Positions 1 to 11,508 of a stretch of 50,571 nt of DNA are shown here, piece by piece (the stretch's first letter is position 1; every line of letters starts with the position of its first letter). This stretch comes from F1-60-MAGs149 sp037133755 (GTDB lineage: Bacteria > Actinomycetota > Thermoleophilia > Gaiellales > F1-60-MAGs149): assembly GCA_037133755.1 (NCBI GenBank), contig JBAXNN010000016.1, positions 1 through 50,571 of the forward strand. Reading direction: 5' to 3'. Both the position numbers and the translations under genes were made by a program. The notes under the pieces are model-generated. The model was not told where the DNA came from. It did no database searches and saw only the letters and a list, made by a program, of their open reading frames with translations.

Positions 1-2839
<2,839 letters not shown>

Positions 2840-2967
2840 CAGCGGGTCTCCAGTCGGGCGATCGGGGTTCGGGCTCGAGTCCCGGCTGTCGGAGGTATGG
2901 CGTAGATCTCGGCGCCTGCATGCGCCACCGGAATCCGAGCAGTCAGGTTCGTGGCGTGGATCGCCTC

Positions 2968-3071
2968 GGATGCTCCAAAGGGGTCAGACCCTTTTGGAGC
3001 ATGCACGAAAACGGTCGCCCACGCATCGCGTAGCGCATGCTCCAAAAGGGTCTGACCCCTTTGGAGCATCC
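2968..3071. repeat. Perfect 37-bp inverted repeat, GGGGTCAGACCC family, copy 1
   Basis: Two perfect 37-bp arms (2968-3004 and 3035-3071) are separated by 30 bp. Each arm is itself nearly palindromic around GGGGTCAGACCC, with flanks TGCTCCAAA and TTTGGAGCA. The same core occurs as inverted pairs at 26711-26824 and 36424-36530. Here the element sits inside the pyr operon, between carA and carB, and would form a very stable hairpin in the transcript. No transposase for this family is visible in the window. Confidence 0.9.
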
Positions 3072-3122
3072 CGACCCGGAACGCACGTCGATTCACGCTG
3101 CGCAGGCATGCACACGCCGCGC

Positions 3123-4216
3123 TCACGACTGCCGTCCCTCGCGGTAGGCGGCGGCTTCGTCCACGAACGAGACGAGGGCGTCGCGGGCGTCGTGCGGTCC
3201 GGGCGAGGCCTCGGGGTGGAACTGCATGCTCCAGACCGGGCGGCCGGTGAGCCGCAGGCCCTCGACGGTGTCGTCGTAGAGGCTCTTGTGCGTGATCGTC
3301 ACGTCGCCCGCGGCGTCGGGTGCCTGCACCGCGAAGCCGTGGTTCTGGCTCGTCACGAGCACGCGGCCCGTCTCGGTCTCGAGGACCGGATGGTTCGCGC
3401 CGCGATGGCCGAAGCGCAGCTTGTACGTGCTGAGGCCGAGCGCGCGCGCCAGCAGCTGGTGGCCGAGGCAGATGCCGAAGACCGGCACGCCGAGCTCGAG
3501 CATGGCCTGCACGTTGGCAACGTGCGCGTCCATCGCGCCCGGGTCGCCCGGTCCGTTGGCCAGCAGGATCCCGTCGGGGTTGATCGCGGCGATGTCGGCT
3601 GCGGTCGCGTCGTGGGGCACGATCACCACGTGTGCGCCGGCCTCGGCGACGAGATCGCCGATCGAGTCCTTGGCCCCGTAGTCGAGCAGCGCGACCGTGC
3701 AGCGCGTGGCGCCGTCGGTCGGGTCCTGCTCGCGACGCGGGCGCGAGACGCCGGCCGCGAGATCCTGGCCCGCCATCTCCGGCGTGGCGGCGATCAGCTT
3801 CTGCGCCTCCTCCGGCGTGGTGCCGTCGGTGACGAGCGCCGAGCGCTGCGCGCCATGGTCGCGCAGGTGCTGAACCAGCGCGCGGGTGTCGATGCCGAAC
3901 AGCACCGGCACGCCGTTGTCGGCCAGCCAGTCGAGCAGACCCGTACGGCCGGGCGGCTGGGCGTTGCGCGCCTCGCGGCACACCATGCCGATCGCCTGCA
4001 CGCGGTCCGACTCGCCGACGTCGCTCTCGATGCCGTAGTTGCCGATCATCGGCGCCGAGAACGTGATGATCTGGCCGTTGAACGACGGGTCGGTGAGCGT
4101 CTCCTGATACCCCGTCATGCCCGTCGTAAAGACCGCTTCGCCGAGCGCGGTCGTAATCGCGCCCGCGCCCTCCCCGTCAAAGCGGGTCCCATCTTCGAGC
4201 AGCAAGTATGCGGCAC

Positions 4217-4220
<4 letters not shown>
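3123..4220 (-). CDS. carA: Carbamoyl-phosphate synthase small subunit (glutaminase)
   Basis: Hydrolyses glutamine and passes ammonia to CarB. The 365 residues match the usual family length. The N-terminal CPSase_sm_chain domain (LEDGTRFDGEGAG, TTGMTGYQETLTDPS) is followed by a class I glutamine amidotransferase domain with the nucleophile region VFGICLGHQLLARALG (Cys of GICLGHQ) and the C-terminal His-Glu pair in MQFHPEASPGP. The start is GTG at 4220, overlapping the pyrC stop as GTGA, so translation is probably coupled. It is the fourth gene in pyrR-pyrB-pyrC-carA-carB. Nothing in the protein looks unusual. Confidence 0.97.
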
Positions 4221-5553
<1,333 letters not shown>

Positions 5554-5557
<4 letters not shown>

Positions 5558-6525
5558 GCGGCACCCCATTCGCCGGTGCGCTCCCGGAAGTCGATCACGG
5601 TGCCGATACTCGGCCGGTTCATCAGGTCGTAGAGGACCGCCATGCGGACGATCAGGCCGGCCTCGACCTGGTCCTCGACCAGCGACACGCCGGAGTCGGC
5701 GACATCGGGCGCGATCTCCACGCCGCGGTTCATCGGGCCCGGATGCATGACAACCTGGCCGGGCTTCACGCGCCGGCTGTTGACGCCCCAGGCGCGCGCG
5801 TACTCGCGCAGCGTTGGCACGAAGTTCTGGCCCGGCTCCATGCGCTCGTGCTGCATGCGCAGGACGTAGATGACGTCGGCCTCGCTCATCGCCTCGGGAT
5901 CGTCGGAGACCTTCACGCCCGTCGCCTCCTCGATGCCCGGCGGGATCAGCGCGGGCGGGCCAACGAGCGTGACGTCGAGGCCCATCATCTGAAAGCCCTC
6001 GATGTTGCTGCGCGCCACGCGGCTGTGCAGGACGTCGCCGACGATGGCGACCTTCACGTCCTTCAGGCGTCCGAGGCGCTTCTTGATCGTGTACAGGTCG
6101 AGCAGCGACTGCGTGGGATGCTGATGCTTGCCGTCGCCCGCGTTGACGACATGCGCGTCCGACCACTTGGCGGTCAAGTGCGCGGCGCCGATCTGCGGGT
6201 GGCGGATCACGATGATGTTCGGCTTGTAGGCGTTGAGCGTGCGGACCGTGTCCTTCAGCGACTCGCCCTTATCGACGCTCGAGCCGACGGCCTTGACGCT
6301 GACGACGTCGGCGCTGAGGCGCTTGGCAGCCAGCTCGAAGCTCGAGCTCGTGCGCGTCGACGATTCGTAGAAGAGATTCACGACCGTGCGGCCGCGCAGC
6401 GTCGGCACCTTCTTCACGTCGCGCACGACGACGTCCTCGAAGCCCGCCGCCGTCTCGAGAATGCGCTCGATGTCCGTGTCGTCCACGTCGCTCATGCTGA
6501 GCAGATGCCGTCTGCCGTCGTTCAT
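5554..6525 (-). CDS. pyrB: Aspartate carbamoyltransferase, catalytic subunit
   Basis: Transfers carbamoyl from carbamoyl phosphate to aspartate, the committed pyrimidine step. The 323 residues show the carbamoyl-phosphate motif YESSTRTSSSFE, the HPTQ motif (GDGKHQHPTQSLLDLYT) and the aspartate-binding MHPGPMNRGVE. No pyrI regulatory-subunit gene is adjacent, as expected where PyrR controls the operon. Start and stop are fixed by 4-bp ATGA overlaps with pyrR upstream and pyrC downstream. Confidence 0.97.
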
Positions 6526-7100
6526 GCCTTGTCCCCTTCTCCGCCGATCAACACGACCTCGTCCACCCCATCCGTCTCCATCAGCTGCACGCGCACGCGC
6601 TCACCCGCCTGCGTCGGCAGGTTCTTGCCCACGAAGTCGGCGCGAAACGGCAGCTCGCGATGCCCACGATCGGCCAGCACCGCCAGCTGCACACAGGCCG
6701 GGCGGCCGTAATCGAAGATCGCGTCGATCGCGGCCCGCACGGTGCGCCCCGTGTAGAGCACGTCATCGACGAGCACGATCGTCGCGCCCTCAACCGGCGC
6801 GTCGAACACCGTCTCGCCCACCACCGGGTGGTCGCCGATGCGATCCTCGCCGTCGGCACGCAGGCCCACGTCGTCGCGGTAAAAGCTGATGTCCACTGCC
6901 CCGACCGGCACCTCGACGCCCGTCGTGTCCTTGATGCGATCGCGGATGCGCTCAGCGATCGGCACGCCACGCGAGCGGATGCCAACGAGGTGCACGTTCG
7001 TCAGATCAGGGTGGCGCTCCACGATCTCCGAGCCGATCCGCGCAAGCGTGCGCGAAATCTGATCAGCGTCAAGAAGGGTGCGCGTCCTCTGGCTGCTCAC
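6522..7100 (-). CDS. pyrR: PyrR, uracil-sensing RNA-binding regulator of the pyr operon
   Basis: Bifunctional: it binds pyr leader RNA when UMP/UTP is high, and many homologues also have uracil phosphoribosyltransferase activity. The 192 residues carry the PRPP-binding loop VLVDDVLYTGRTVRAA and the N-terminal GIRSRGVPIAERI. The start is GTG at 7100, whose bases form GTGA with the stop of a 12-codon leader peptide. There is no ribosome-binding site of its own in front of the GTG; the region just upstream is instead a small palindrome (CCGGCG/CGCCGG). pyrR translation therefore appears to depend on ribosomes arriving from the leader peptide (inference from sequence). It is the first enzyme-sized gene of the operon. 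Confidence 0.96.
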   Translation of the reverse strand: MSSQRTRTLLDADQISRTLARIGSEIVERHPDLTNVHLVGIRSRGVPIAERIRDRIKDTTGVEVPVGAVDISFYRDDVGLRADGEDRIGDHPVVGETVFDAPVEGATIVLVDDVLYTGRTVRAAIDAIFDYGRPACVQLAVLADRGHRELPFRADFVGKNLPTQAGERVRVQLMETDGVDEVVLIGGEGDKA

Positions 7101-7135
7101 CGGCGCACGCGCCGGTCGCGGGAGACGTACTGCAT
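7097..7135 (-). CDS. 12-residue pyr operon leader peptide (MQYVSRDRRVRR)
   Basis: A short frame starts with ATG at 7135, encodes MQYVSRDRRVRR, and ends in TGA at 7097-7099 overlapping the pyrR GTG as GTGA. It has the only good Shine-Dalgarno of the leader, AAGGAG at 7146-7151, 10 bases before the ATG. That site touches the 3' flank of the PyrR-binding hairpin. The arrangement suggests that PyrR occludes this site and silences the whole chain of overlapping cistrons. The coding assignment is inference: frame, ribosome site and overlap are all visible, but the peptide is too short for homology. Confidence 0.7.
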   Translation of the reverse strand: MQYVSRDRRVRR

Positions 7136-7142
7136 TCGATCA

Positions 7143-7178
7143 GGGCTCCTTCCCGGCCTCACAGGACCGGGTTAAAGG
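7143..7178 (-). promoter_or_regulatory. PyrR-binding hairpin in the pyr leader RNA
   Basis: On the minus strand the RNA reads CCCGGTCCTGTGAGGCCGGG (7152-7171), preceded by TTTAA. It carries the GGTCC..GNGAGGC signature of the PyrR-binding loop known from Bacillus and mycobacterial pyr leaders. No attenuator terminator with a U-tract follows before pyrR. This matches the translational-repression arrangement described for mycobacteria, in which PyrR hides the first ribosome-binding site. Here that site is the AAGGAG adjoining the hairpin. Confidence 0.9.
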
Positions 7179-7268
7179 GGCGGACTAGGTCGAGCACTGA
7201 CGTTAGTCGACCTATCGGACGCGGCGGGTTGGTTCACCCCGAGGGATCCAGGTTCACTCCGAGGCGCC

Positions 7269-7483
7269 GTGGACGACGGGAAGGCCTCGAGGTGGGTTGA
7301 TTCATCTCAAGGAACGACGGACGACGGGAGGGCCTCGAGGTGGGTTGATTCATCTCAAGGAACGACGGACGACGGGAAGGCCTCGAGGTGGGTTGATTCA
7401 TCTCAAGGAACGACGGACGACGGGAAGGCCTCGAGGTGGCTCGGTCCGAAAGGACCGATTCACCTCGAGGTCATCCCGTCGCC
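7269..7483. repeat. 48-bp tandem array ending in a full REP-like palindrome
   Basis: Units begin with GGACGACGGGAAGGCCTC at 7271, 7319, 7367 and 7415, an exact 48-bp period. The first three are half-palindromes running into a GATTCATCTCAAGG segment. The fourth (about 7417-7483) is a complete palindrome with outer arms GACGGGA../..TCCCGTC, middle CCTCGAGGTG/CACCTCGAGG and top CGGTCC-GAAA-GGACCG. It lies 8 bp beyond the stop codon of the RAYT gene and is inverted relative to the copy at 8224-8291. Because 48 is a multiple of 3, an artificial frame with a repeated 16-residue peptide crosses it; I do not regard that as a gene. Confidence 0.9.
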
Positions 7484-7491
7484 TAGGACCA

Positions 7492-8208
7492 TCACTCTGT
7501 CTCGCGGAGGCCTCCAGCCGACGTCAACCCAGACCGCGAAGCCAACCGCTCAACCCAGCGCACAGAGATTCCCAACTCGCCTGCAATCTGCTCACGCGTC
7601 TTGCCATCTAACAGGCAGCGTTCAACGTCATAACGCTTCCAGTCGCGCTCCGTCAACGGCGGTTGAGCCCGTTTGGATTGCGTCACCCAATTCACGAGCT
7701 CGGCCGGTGTCGACACCGCAAGAAACCGCCGCACCTCGCTCACGCCAATCCAATCTGGAGCCATGTCGTAACCCGCGATTGCTCGAAACGACCCCCACTG
7801 CCATTCAGACGGATGTGCGCAGAGCCCAGCTTTGACCGGATTCATCGGGATATACCGCAGGCAAGCAGCGAGATGGTCGTTATCGCGGATGCTGATCGCA
7901 CGGTGCCGTGAGGAGAACAGGCGCCCCATTCGCTGCGCGCTTCGGTTGCGCTCGATCGACATTCGAAGGTGCAGGCGCTGCAGGCCAGCCGAGAGGCTGC
8001 AGTCGGGAGTGGAAAGCAAGAGGTGGTAATGCGTGCCCATCAGGCAGTAACTCCAGACATCCCATGAGCGGTCCTCTGCCTCAATCGCAAAGAGCTGTTC
8101 GAACTGGGTCATCCAACCTGCGTCCGGGAAGAGCCGATCGCGATGCACGCTGTGTGCGATTACGTGCACCAGCTCGTTCGGACTGTCGTGGCGTCTCGGG
8201 TTAGCCAT
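7492..8208 (-). CDS. REP-associated tyrosine transposase (RAYT, Y1/HUH family)
   Basis: A single-strand endonuclease of the IS200/IS605-like Y1 family, the type that domesticated REP repeats. The 238 residues from MANPRRHDSPNEL show the HUH site GTHYHLLLS (His-Tyr-His) and the catalytic-tyrosine helix CLRYIPMNPVKAGL, then a C-terminal helix-turn-helix stretch REQIAGELGISVRWVERLAS. The frame is open further upstream, but those residues are only a translation of the flanking palindrome, so I start at ATG 8208. The gene is bracketed by inverted REP-like units at 7417-7483 and 8224-8291, the classic REP/RAYT arrangement, and appears intact. The sister pair of repeats at 11319-11508 has no transposase and was probably mobilised in trans (inference). 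Confidence 0.9.
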   Translation of the reverse strand: MANPRRHDSPNELVHVIAHSVHRDRLFPDAGWMTQFEQLFAIEAEDRSWDVWSYCLMGTHYHLLLSTPDCSLSAGLQRLHLRMSIERNRSAQRMGRLFSSRHRAISIRDNDHLAACLRYIPMNPVKAGLCAHPSEWQWGSFRAIAGYDMAPDWIGVSEVRRFLAVSTPAELVNWVTQSKRAQPPLTERDWKRYDVERCLLDGKTREQIAGELGISVRWVERLASRSGLTSAGGLRETE

Positions 8209-9244
8209 GGGGTGTGTCTCCGAGGCGACGGGATGACCTCGAGGTGAATCGGTCCTTGCGGACCGAGCCACCTCGAGGCCTTCCCGTCGTCAAGCGCGAT
8301 CGGCCCGCACGCGTGAGCGATCGACCCGCACGCGTGAGCGATCGTCCCGTGCCCGACGCTTCGGGGTTGGCCCAGAGGGCCTTCATCCAAGGTGGCGTCG
8401 CTGCGGGGTCGTAGCGGAAACGCAGGGCTGGGGCTGTGTCGGCCGCGATGAGGGTGAAGCGCTGCCAGGGGATCGTGCCGAGGTCGCCGTTCCAGCGGTC
8501 GAGTGGCAGGTCGATGCCGTCGCGGGTGAAGCCGTTGGCATGCGAACCCGCGGCACGGTAGATCGTGGGGTGCGCGGCGATCGGGCGCCAGCCAGGGTCG
8601 GCGGCGACCGTGACACCGCCCGCACCTGCCGTCCAGCCGCGAGCTGCACCCACCAAGCCCTGGTGCGCCGTCACGCGCGCGGCGGGCTCACCGTCGTCGG
8701 GGATGCGGACGATCATGCCCTCCCAGTCGTCGCGGTGATAGCCCTGCAGGTCAGCCACCGGGACGTGCAGCGTCTTCGAGTCGGGGTAGTAGAACCAGTA
8801 CTGGATGTACGTCACGCCCTGCGCACCACCACCACCCACCCCCACACCACCACCGCTCGCGCTACCCACAACAACACCCGCGCTCGCCGCACTCCCCGAC
8901 TGGCGCACCACGTGCGTGAACATCGTCGGGCGCCCTGTGCCGAACGCCGCACACCACGGCTTGCGACACACGCCCGGGTCCGAGGGGACGGCCGCGTCTT
9001 CGTTGTAGCGGTCTCGCTCGAGGATCATCGTCGGGACGTAGCGGCGGATCAGCGGGCCGTACGGATCGCTGCGCAGGGCCCAACGATCGTCGCGGCGCTC
9101 TGGGCGGTGCCCCGGAATCGACTCGATCAGGTGTCGGCGCACCGAGTCGCCGTCGGCTCGCGCCGCGATCGCGATGAGCAGCGTCAGTCCAAGTGCCACG
9201 CCAAGTAGGACGAGGAGCTCGATGGTGGACTGGCCGCGCCGCAT
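8201..9244 (-). CDS. TadE-like membrane-anchored protein whose C-terminus is read from REP DNA
   Basis: 347 residues. The N-terminus MRRGQSTIELLVLLGVALGL is a TadE/pseudopilin-type segment (basic residues, then Glu in a hydrophobic helix), implying a membrane anchor with the rest outside. A Gly-rich linker near residues 125-140 leads to IQYWFYYPDSKT...GYHRDDWEGMIV, reminiscent of the YWFFYP...HEGDWE pattern of Vps62-like proteins; that resemblance is tentative. The last ~55 residues are not normal protein: a 21-bp tandem repeat (8296-8349) encodes repeated AGRSLTR, followed by a translation of the REP palindrome at 8224-8291. The stop overlaps the RAYT start by 8 bp. The REP insertion probably replaced the original end, and function may be impaired. 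No ribosome site is obvious. Confidence 0.7.
   Translation of the reverse strand: MRRGQSTIELLVLLGVALGLTLLIAIAARADGDSVRRHLIESIPGHRPERRDDRWALRSDPYGPLIRRYVPTMILERDRYNEDAAVPSDPGVCRKPWCAAFGTGRPTMFTHVVRQSGSAASAGVVVGSASGGGVGVGGGGAQGVTYIQYWFYYPDSKTLHVPVADLQGYHRDDWEGMIVRIPDDGEPAARVTAHQGLVGAARGWTAGAGGVTVAADPGWRPIAAHPTIYRAAGSHANGFTRDGIDLPLDRWNGDLGTIPWQRFTLIAADTAPALRFRYDPAATPPWMKALWANPEASGTGRSLTRAGRSLTRAGRSRLTTGRPRGGSVRKDRFTSRSSRRLGDTPHG
8224..8291. repeat. REP-like palindrome upstream of the RAYT gene
   Basis: About 68 bp, palindromic around CGGTCC-TTGC-GGACCG with CCTCGAGGTG arms and GACGGGA/TCCCGTC ends. It is the inverted counterpart of the unit at 7417-7483, so the two bracket the transposase gene. 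It also lies inside the 3' part of the TadE-like gene on the minus strand, which reads through it. Confidence 0.9.
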
Positions 9245-9356
9245 GCCCGCACCGTGCCGACCATGCGTGCACGGACGAGCGACGCGCTCGACCTACAACC
9301 ACGCAGACACACGCGAGACGCGCACCGATCCGCGCGCCCGGTGCGCCCGAGGCGCG

Positions 9357-10169
9357 CTACATCATCGTGGGCTCGGCTGGTGCTGCGACGATGCGCCCGT
9401 CGATCCATTCCGCGTTCGCGTAGAACGGCTCCGTCAATTCGACGAGCCGCCCATCACTGCCTGGTACGAGGTCGATCAGATCAAAGCGGCGGGCAACGAG
9501 ATCGACATCAACGCGGTAGTCACGCCCACCCTGTGGCCAGCCGAACTGGATGTGCACGCGCCGCGGCAACTCGATGCCCTCAACATCGAGACGCACCGCC
9601 GGCGTGCCGTGCAGGCCGACGAGCAGACCGATGGTGGCGGCTTGCGGCGCACGGTTGAAGACCTCGGCCGCAATGCCCTCGAGGTACACCGCATCGGCCT
9701 CGCGACGACGCGCCCGCATGACGGTCTGCTGTGCGGCCTGCGATTCCTCGAGCGCGTGCTGCGCCTGCTCCAGGCGGCGCTCCAACTCGGCAACGCCGGC
9801 TCGCAACGCTGCGCCCTCCGTCTCGGCATCCGTCAGTCGCGCCGCCAGCGTGTCGAGCTCCGTCTCGTGCGACGAGGAATGATCGCGCGTCTCCTCGATC
9901 GTCTCGACCGCCGTCTCAAGCTGCGACTGCAAGGCGTTGACCTGCGCTTTCAACAACCGCACGGTGCGATCAGCGTCGTCGGCAATCGCGGCGACCTGCA
10001 CCGGCTCATCGTCGAGCAACTGCCAGCCGCTCTTCTCGGCACGTTCGACACACAGCGAGCAGACCATCACCTGCTGCCCCGACTTCACGTCGAGATAGCC
10101 ATGCGATCGCTCACCCGTCAAGAGATTGCGGCGACAGAGGCCGCACTGGATATCGCCGTCGCCTGCCAT
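9357..10169 (-). CDS. Zinc-ribbon and coiled-coil protein of unknown function
   Basis: 270 residues. The N-terminus holds a four-cysteine zinc ribbon (CGLCRR near residue 9 and CSLC near residue 37). A long charged coiled coil follows (about 70-155: LKAQVNALQSQLETAVETIEE and LERRLEQAQHALEES). The last ~100 residues form a globular domain (EVFNRAPQAATIGLLVGL, then VHIQFGWPQG) that I do not recognise. No signal peptide is seen. A TAGCAT box lies 9 bases before the ATG, with GGGAG between them. It is divergent from the membrane-protein gene at 10274. A structural or regulatory role is possible, but the function cannot be named. Confidence 0.75.
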   Translation of the reverse strand: MAGDGDIQCGLCRRNLLTGERSHGYLDVKSGQQVMVCSLCVERAEKSGWQLLDDEPVQVAAIADDADRTVRLLKAQVNALQSQLETAVETIEETRDHSSSHETELDTLAARLTDAETEGAALRAGVAELERRLEQAQHALEESQAAQQTVMRARRREADAVYLEGIAAEVFNRAPQAATIGLLVGLHGTPAVRLDVEGIELPRRVHIQFGWPQGGRDYRVDVDLVARRFDLIDLVPGSDGRLVELTEPFYANAEWIDGRIVAAPAEPTMM

Positions 10170-10273
10170 CTCCCGTCGATGCTACCGAACCGCGCCCGCT
10201 CGGAGGCAGGATTTCCCCCGGTTACACGAAACTGCGACCTAATACGCACGTTCTCCAACGGAGGGTTGGACTC

Positions 10274-10708
10274 ATGGGCACTACTGAACTCTCGATCTTC
10301 GGCATCGTCAGCATCATCGGCTGGATCATCGTCGGCATCCGCCTGATGAATCTCTGCAACGCCTCCGGCGTCTCGATGGGCTGGCTGGCGTTTATCCCGG
10401 TCTTCAACTTCACGCGGTGGGCGCGCCTCGCCGGCAAGAATCCCTGGCTCGTGCTGCTGTTCATCATTCCGCTCGTTGGCGTGATCCTCGAACTGATCTG
10501 GCTCAACGTCATCTCGAAGCAGACCGGGACGCAGAGCCCGTGGTTCTGGCTCTTCCTGATTGTCACGCTCGGCGGCTGGGGTGTCACCAGCATCCTCAGC
10601 GGCGTGGGGCTGATCATCGCCCTGATCATCCTCGCGGTCCTGCAGATCGCCTCGCAGTGGATGATCTTCGACCCGACGAAGCCGATCACGCAGCCCGCCG
10701 CCGCGTAG
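10274..10708 (+). CDS. Small four-helix membrane protein (DUF5684-like), copy 1
   Basis: 144 residues with four predicted membrane helices (FGIVSIIGWIIVGIRL, PWLVLLFIIPLVGVILEL, WFWLFLIVTLGGW, LIIALIILAVLQIAS). The FIPVFNFTRWARLAGKNPW loop resembles the small signal-peptidase-I-associated/DUF5684 membrane family, but no catalytic residues can be identified. GGAGGG lies upstream of the ATG. It ends in a strong terminator and is followed by a clear paralogue at 10849 with the same loop and the same WMIFDP.KPI ending, so the pair arose by tandem duplication. Confidence 0.85.
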   Translation: MGTTELSIFGIVSIIGWIIVGIRLMNLCNASGVSMGWLAFIPVFNFTRWARLAGKNPWLVLLFIIPLVGVILELIWLNVISKQTGTQSPWFWLFLIVTLGGWGVTSILSGVGLIIALIILAVLQIASQWMIFDPTKPITQPAAA

Positions 10709-10733
10709 TCGCGCTCGTCACGACGCAATACCC

Positions 10734-10771
10734 GAGGGGGTGGTGCTCCGGCACCGCCCCCTCTTGCGTTT
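10734..10771 (+). terminator. Rho-independent terminator after the first small membrane protein
   Basis: A 13-bp stem (10734-10746 with 10751-10763, one G-U pair) with a TCCG loop, followed by a T-rich tail TTGCGTTT. It separates the two paralogous membrane-protein genes. Confidence 0.8.
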
Positions 10772-10848
10772 GTGCAACAGCGGCAGGATTTGCGCGCCCC
10801 TTCGCGTACGTCGCCTCGTACCCCCGCAATAACCGAGGAGCGAAAGCA

Positions 10849-11277
10849 ATGGGCGCAACCGAAGGAATCATTCTCAGTCTGATTACGATCGTCGGCTGGA
10901 TCGTGATCGGCATCCGCGTGATGCGGACCTGCGAGGTATCCGGCGTTTCGAACGGCTGGCTCGCCTTCATCCCGTTTCTCAACTTCACGAGATGGGCGCG
11001 CCTGTCGGGCCGCAACCCGTGGTGGACGCTGCTGTGGATCTTTCCGATCGCCGGCTACATCTTCTCGCTGGTCTGCCTTGGCGGCGTTTCGCGCTTCAAC
11101 GGCACGCAGCGCCCGTGGTTCTGGGTCTACCTCGTCACGGTGATCGTCAGCATCGCCGGAGCCGGCGCCTTCTCGGGCTTCGTCTACGGCGTCATCGCGA
11201 TCATCGTCACGCTGATCGGCCTCTACGCCTCCTGGATGATCTTCGATCCGAGCAAGCCGATCGCCGAGGCGAAGTAG
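10849..11277 (+). CDS. Small four-helix membrane protein (DUF5684-like), copy 2
   Basis: 142 residues, a paralogue of the preceding gene: IVGWIVIGIRVMRTCEVSGVSNGWLAFIP, then NFTRWARLSGRNPW, four membrane helices, and a WMIFDPSKPIAEAK ending. The ATG at 10849 is chosen because GAGGAG stands 9 bases upstream and homology to copy 1 begins exactly there; the frame itself is open much further upstream, in a shadow of copy 1. The terminator between the copies suggests separate transcripts. Function unknown. Confidence 0.85.
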   Translation: MGATEGIILSLITIVGWIVIGIRVMRTCEVSGVSNGWLAFIPFLNFTRWARLSGRNPWWTLLWIFPIAGYIFSLVCLGGVSRFNGTQRPWFWVYLVTVIVSIAGAGAFSGFVYGVIAIIVTLIGLYASWMIFDPSKPIAEAK

Positions 11278-11318
11278 CTTCTTTTTTCGACGCGATAGCC
11301 GCTCGGCTGATCGCGCTT

Positions 11319-11508
11319 GACGACGCGAAGGCCTCGAGGTGGCTCGGTCCGAAAGGGCCGATTCACCTCGAGGTCATCGCGTCGCCTGGTTCCAAGGAGT
11401 CTCGGAATCGGTGCCGCTGCTGGCGAGGCTGATCCAACTAGGCGACGGGATCACCTCGAGGTGAATCGGTCGTTTCCGACCGAGCCACCTCGAGGTGTTC
11501 CCGTCGTC
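11319..11508. repeat. Inverted pair of REP-like palindromes without a transposase
   Basis: Two units (11319-11386 and 11441-11508) of the same family as those flanking the RAYT gene, in opposite orientation and separated by 54 bp. Both keep the CCTCGAGGTG arms. The top hairpins are CGGTCC-GAAA-GGGCCG and CGGTCG-TTTC-CGACCG, so compensated changes preserve the second stem. The right-hand unit ends exactly at the stop codon of the MFS gene (11509). This is a BIME-like mosaic between two genes. Confidence 0.9.

Noticed and set aside
7269..7483. CRISPR array
   Set aside because: The repeats are directly adjacent with no unique spacers, and no cas gene is nearby.
7269..7835. Open frame encoding a repeated 16-residue peptide (DDGKASRWVDSSQGTT)
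   Set aside because: It is a translation of the 48-bp REP-derived repeat followed by antisense of the transposase. The same peptide appears wherever the palindrome occurs, because the repeat length is divisible by three.
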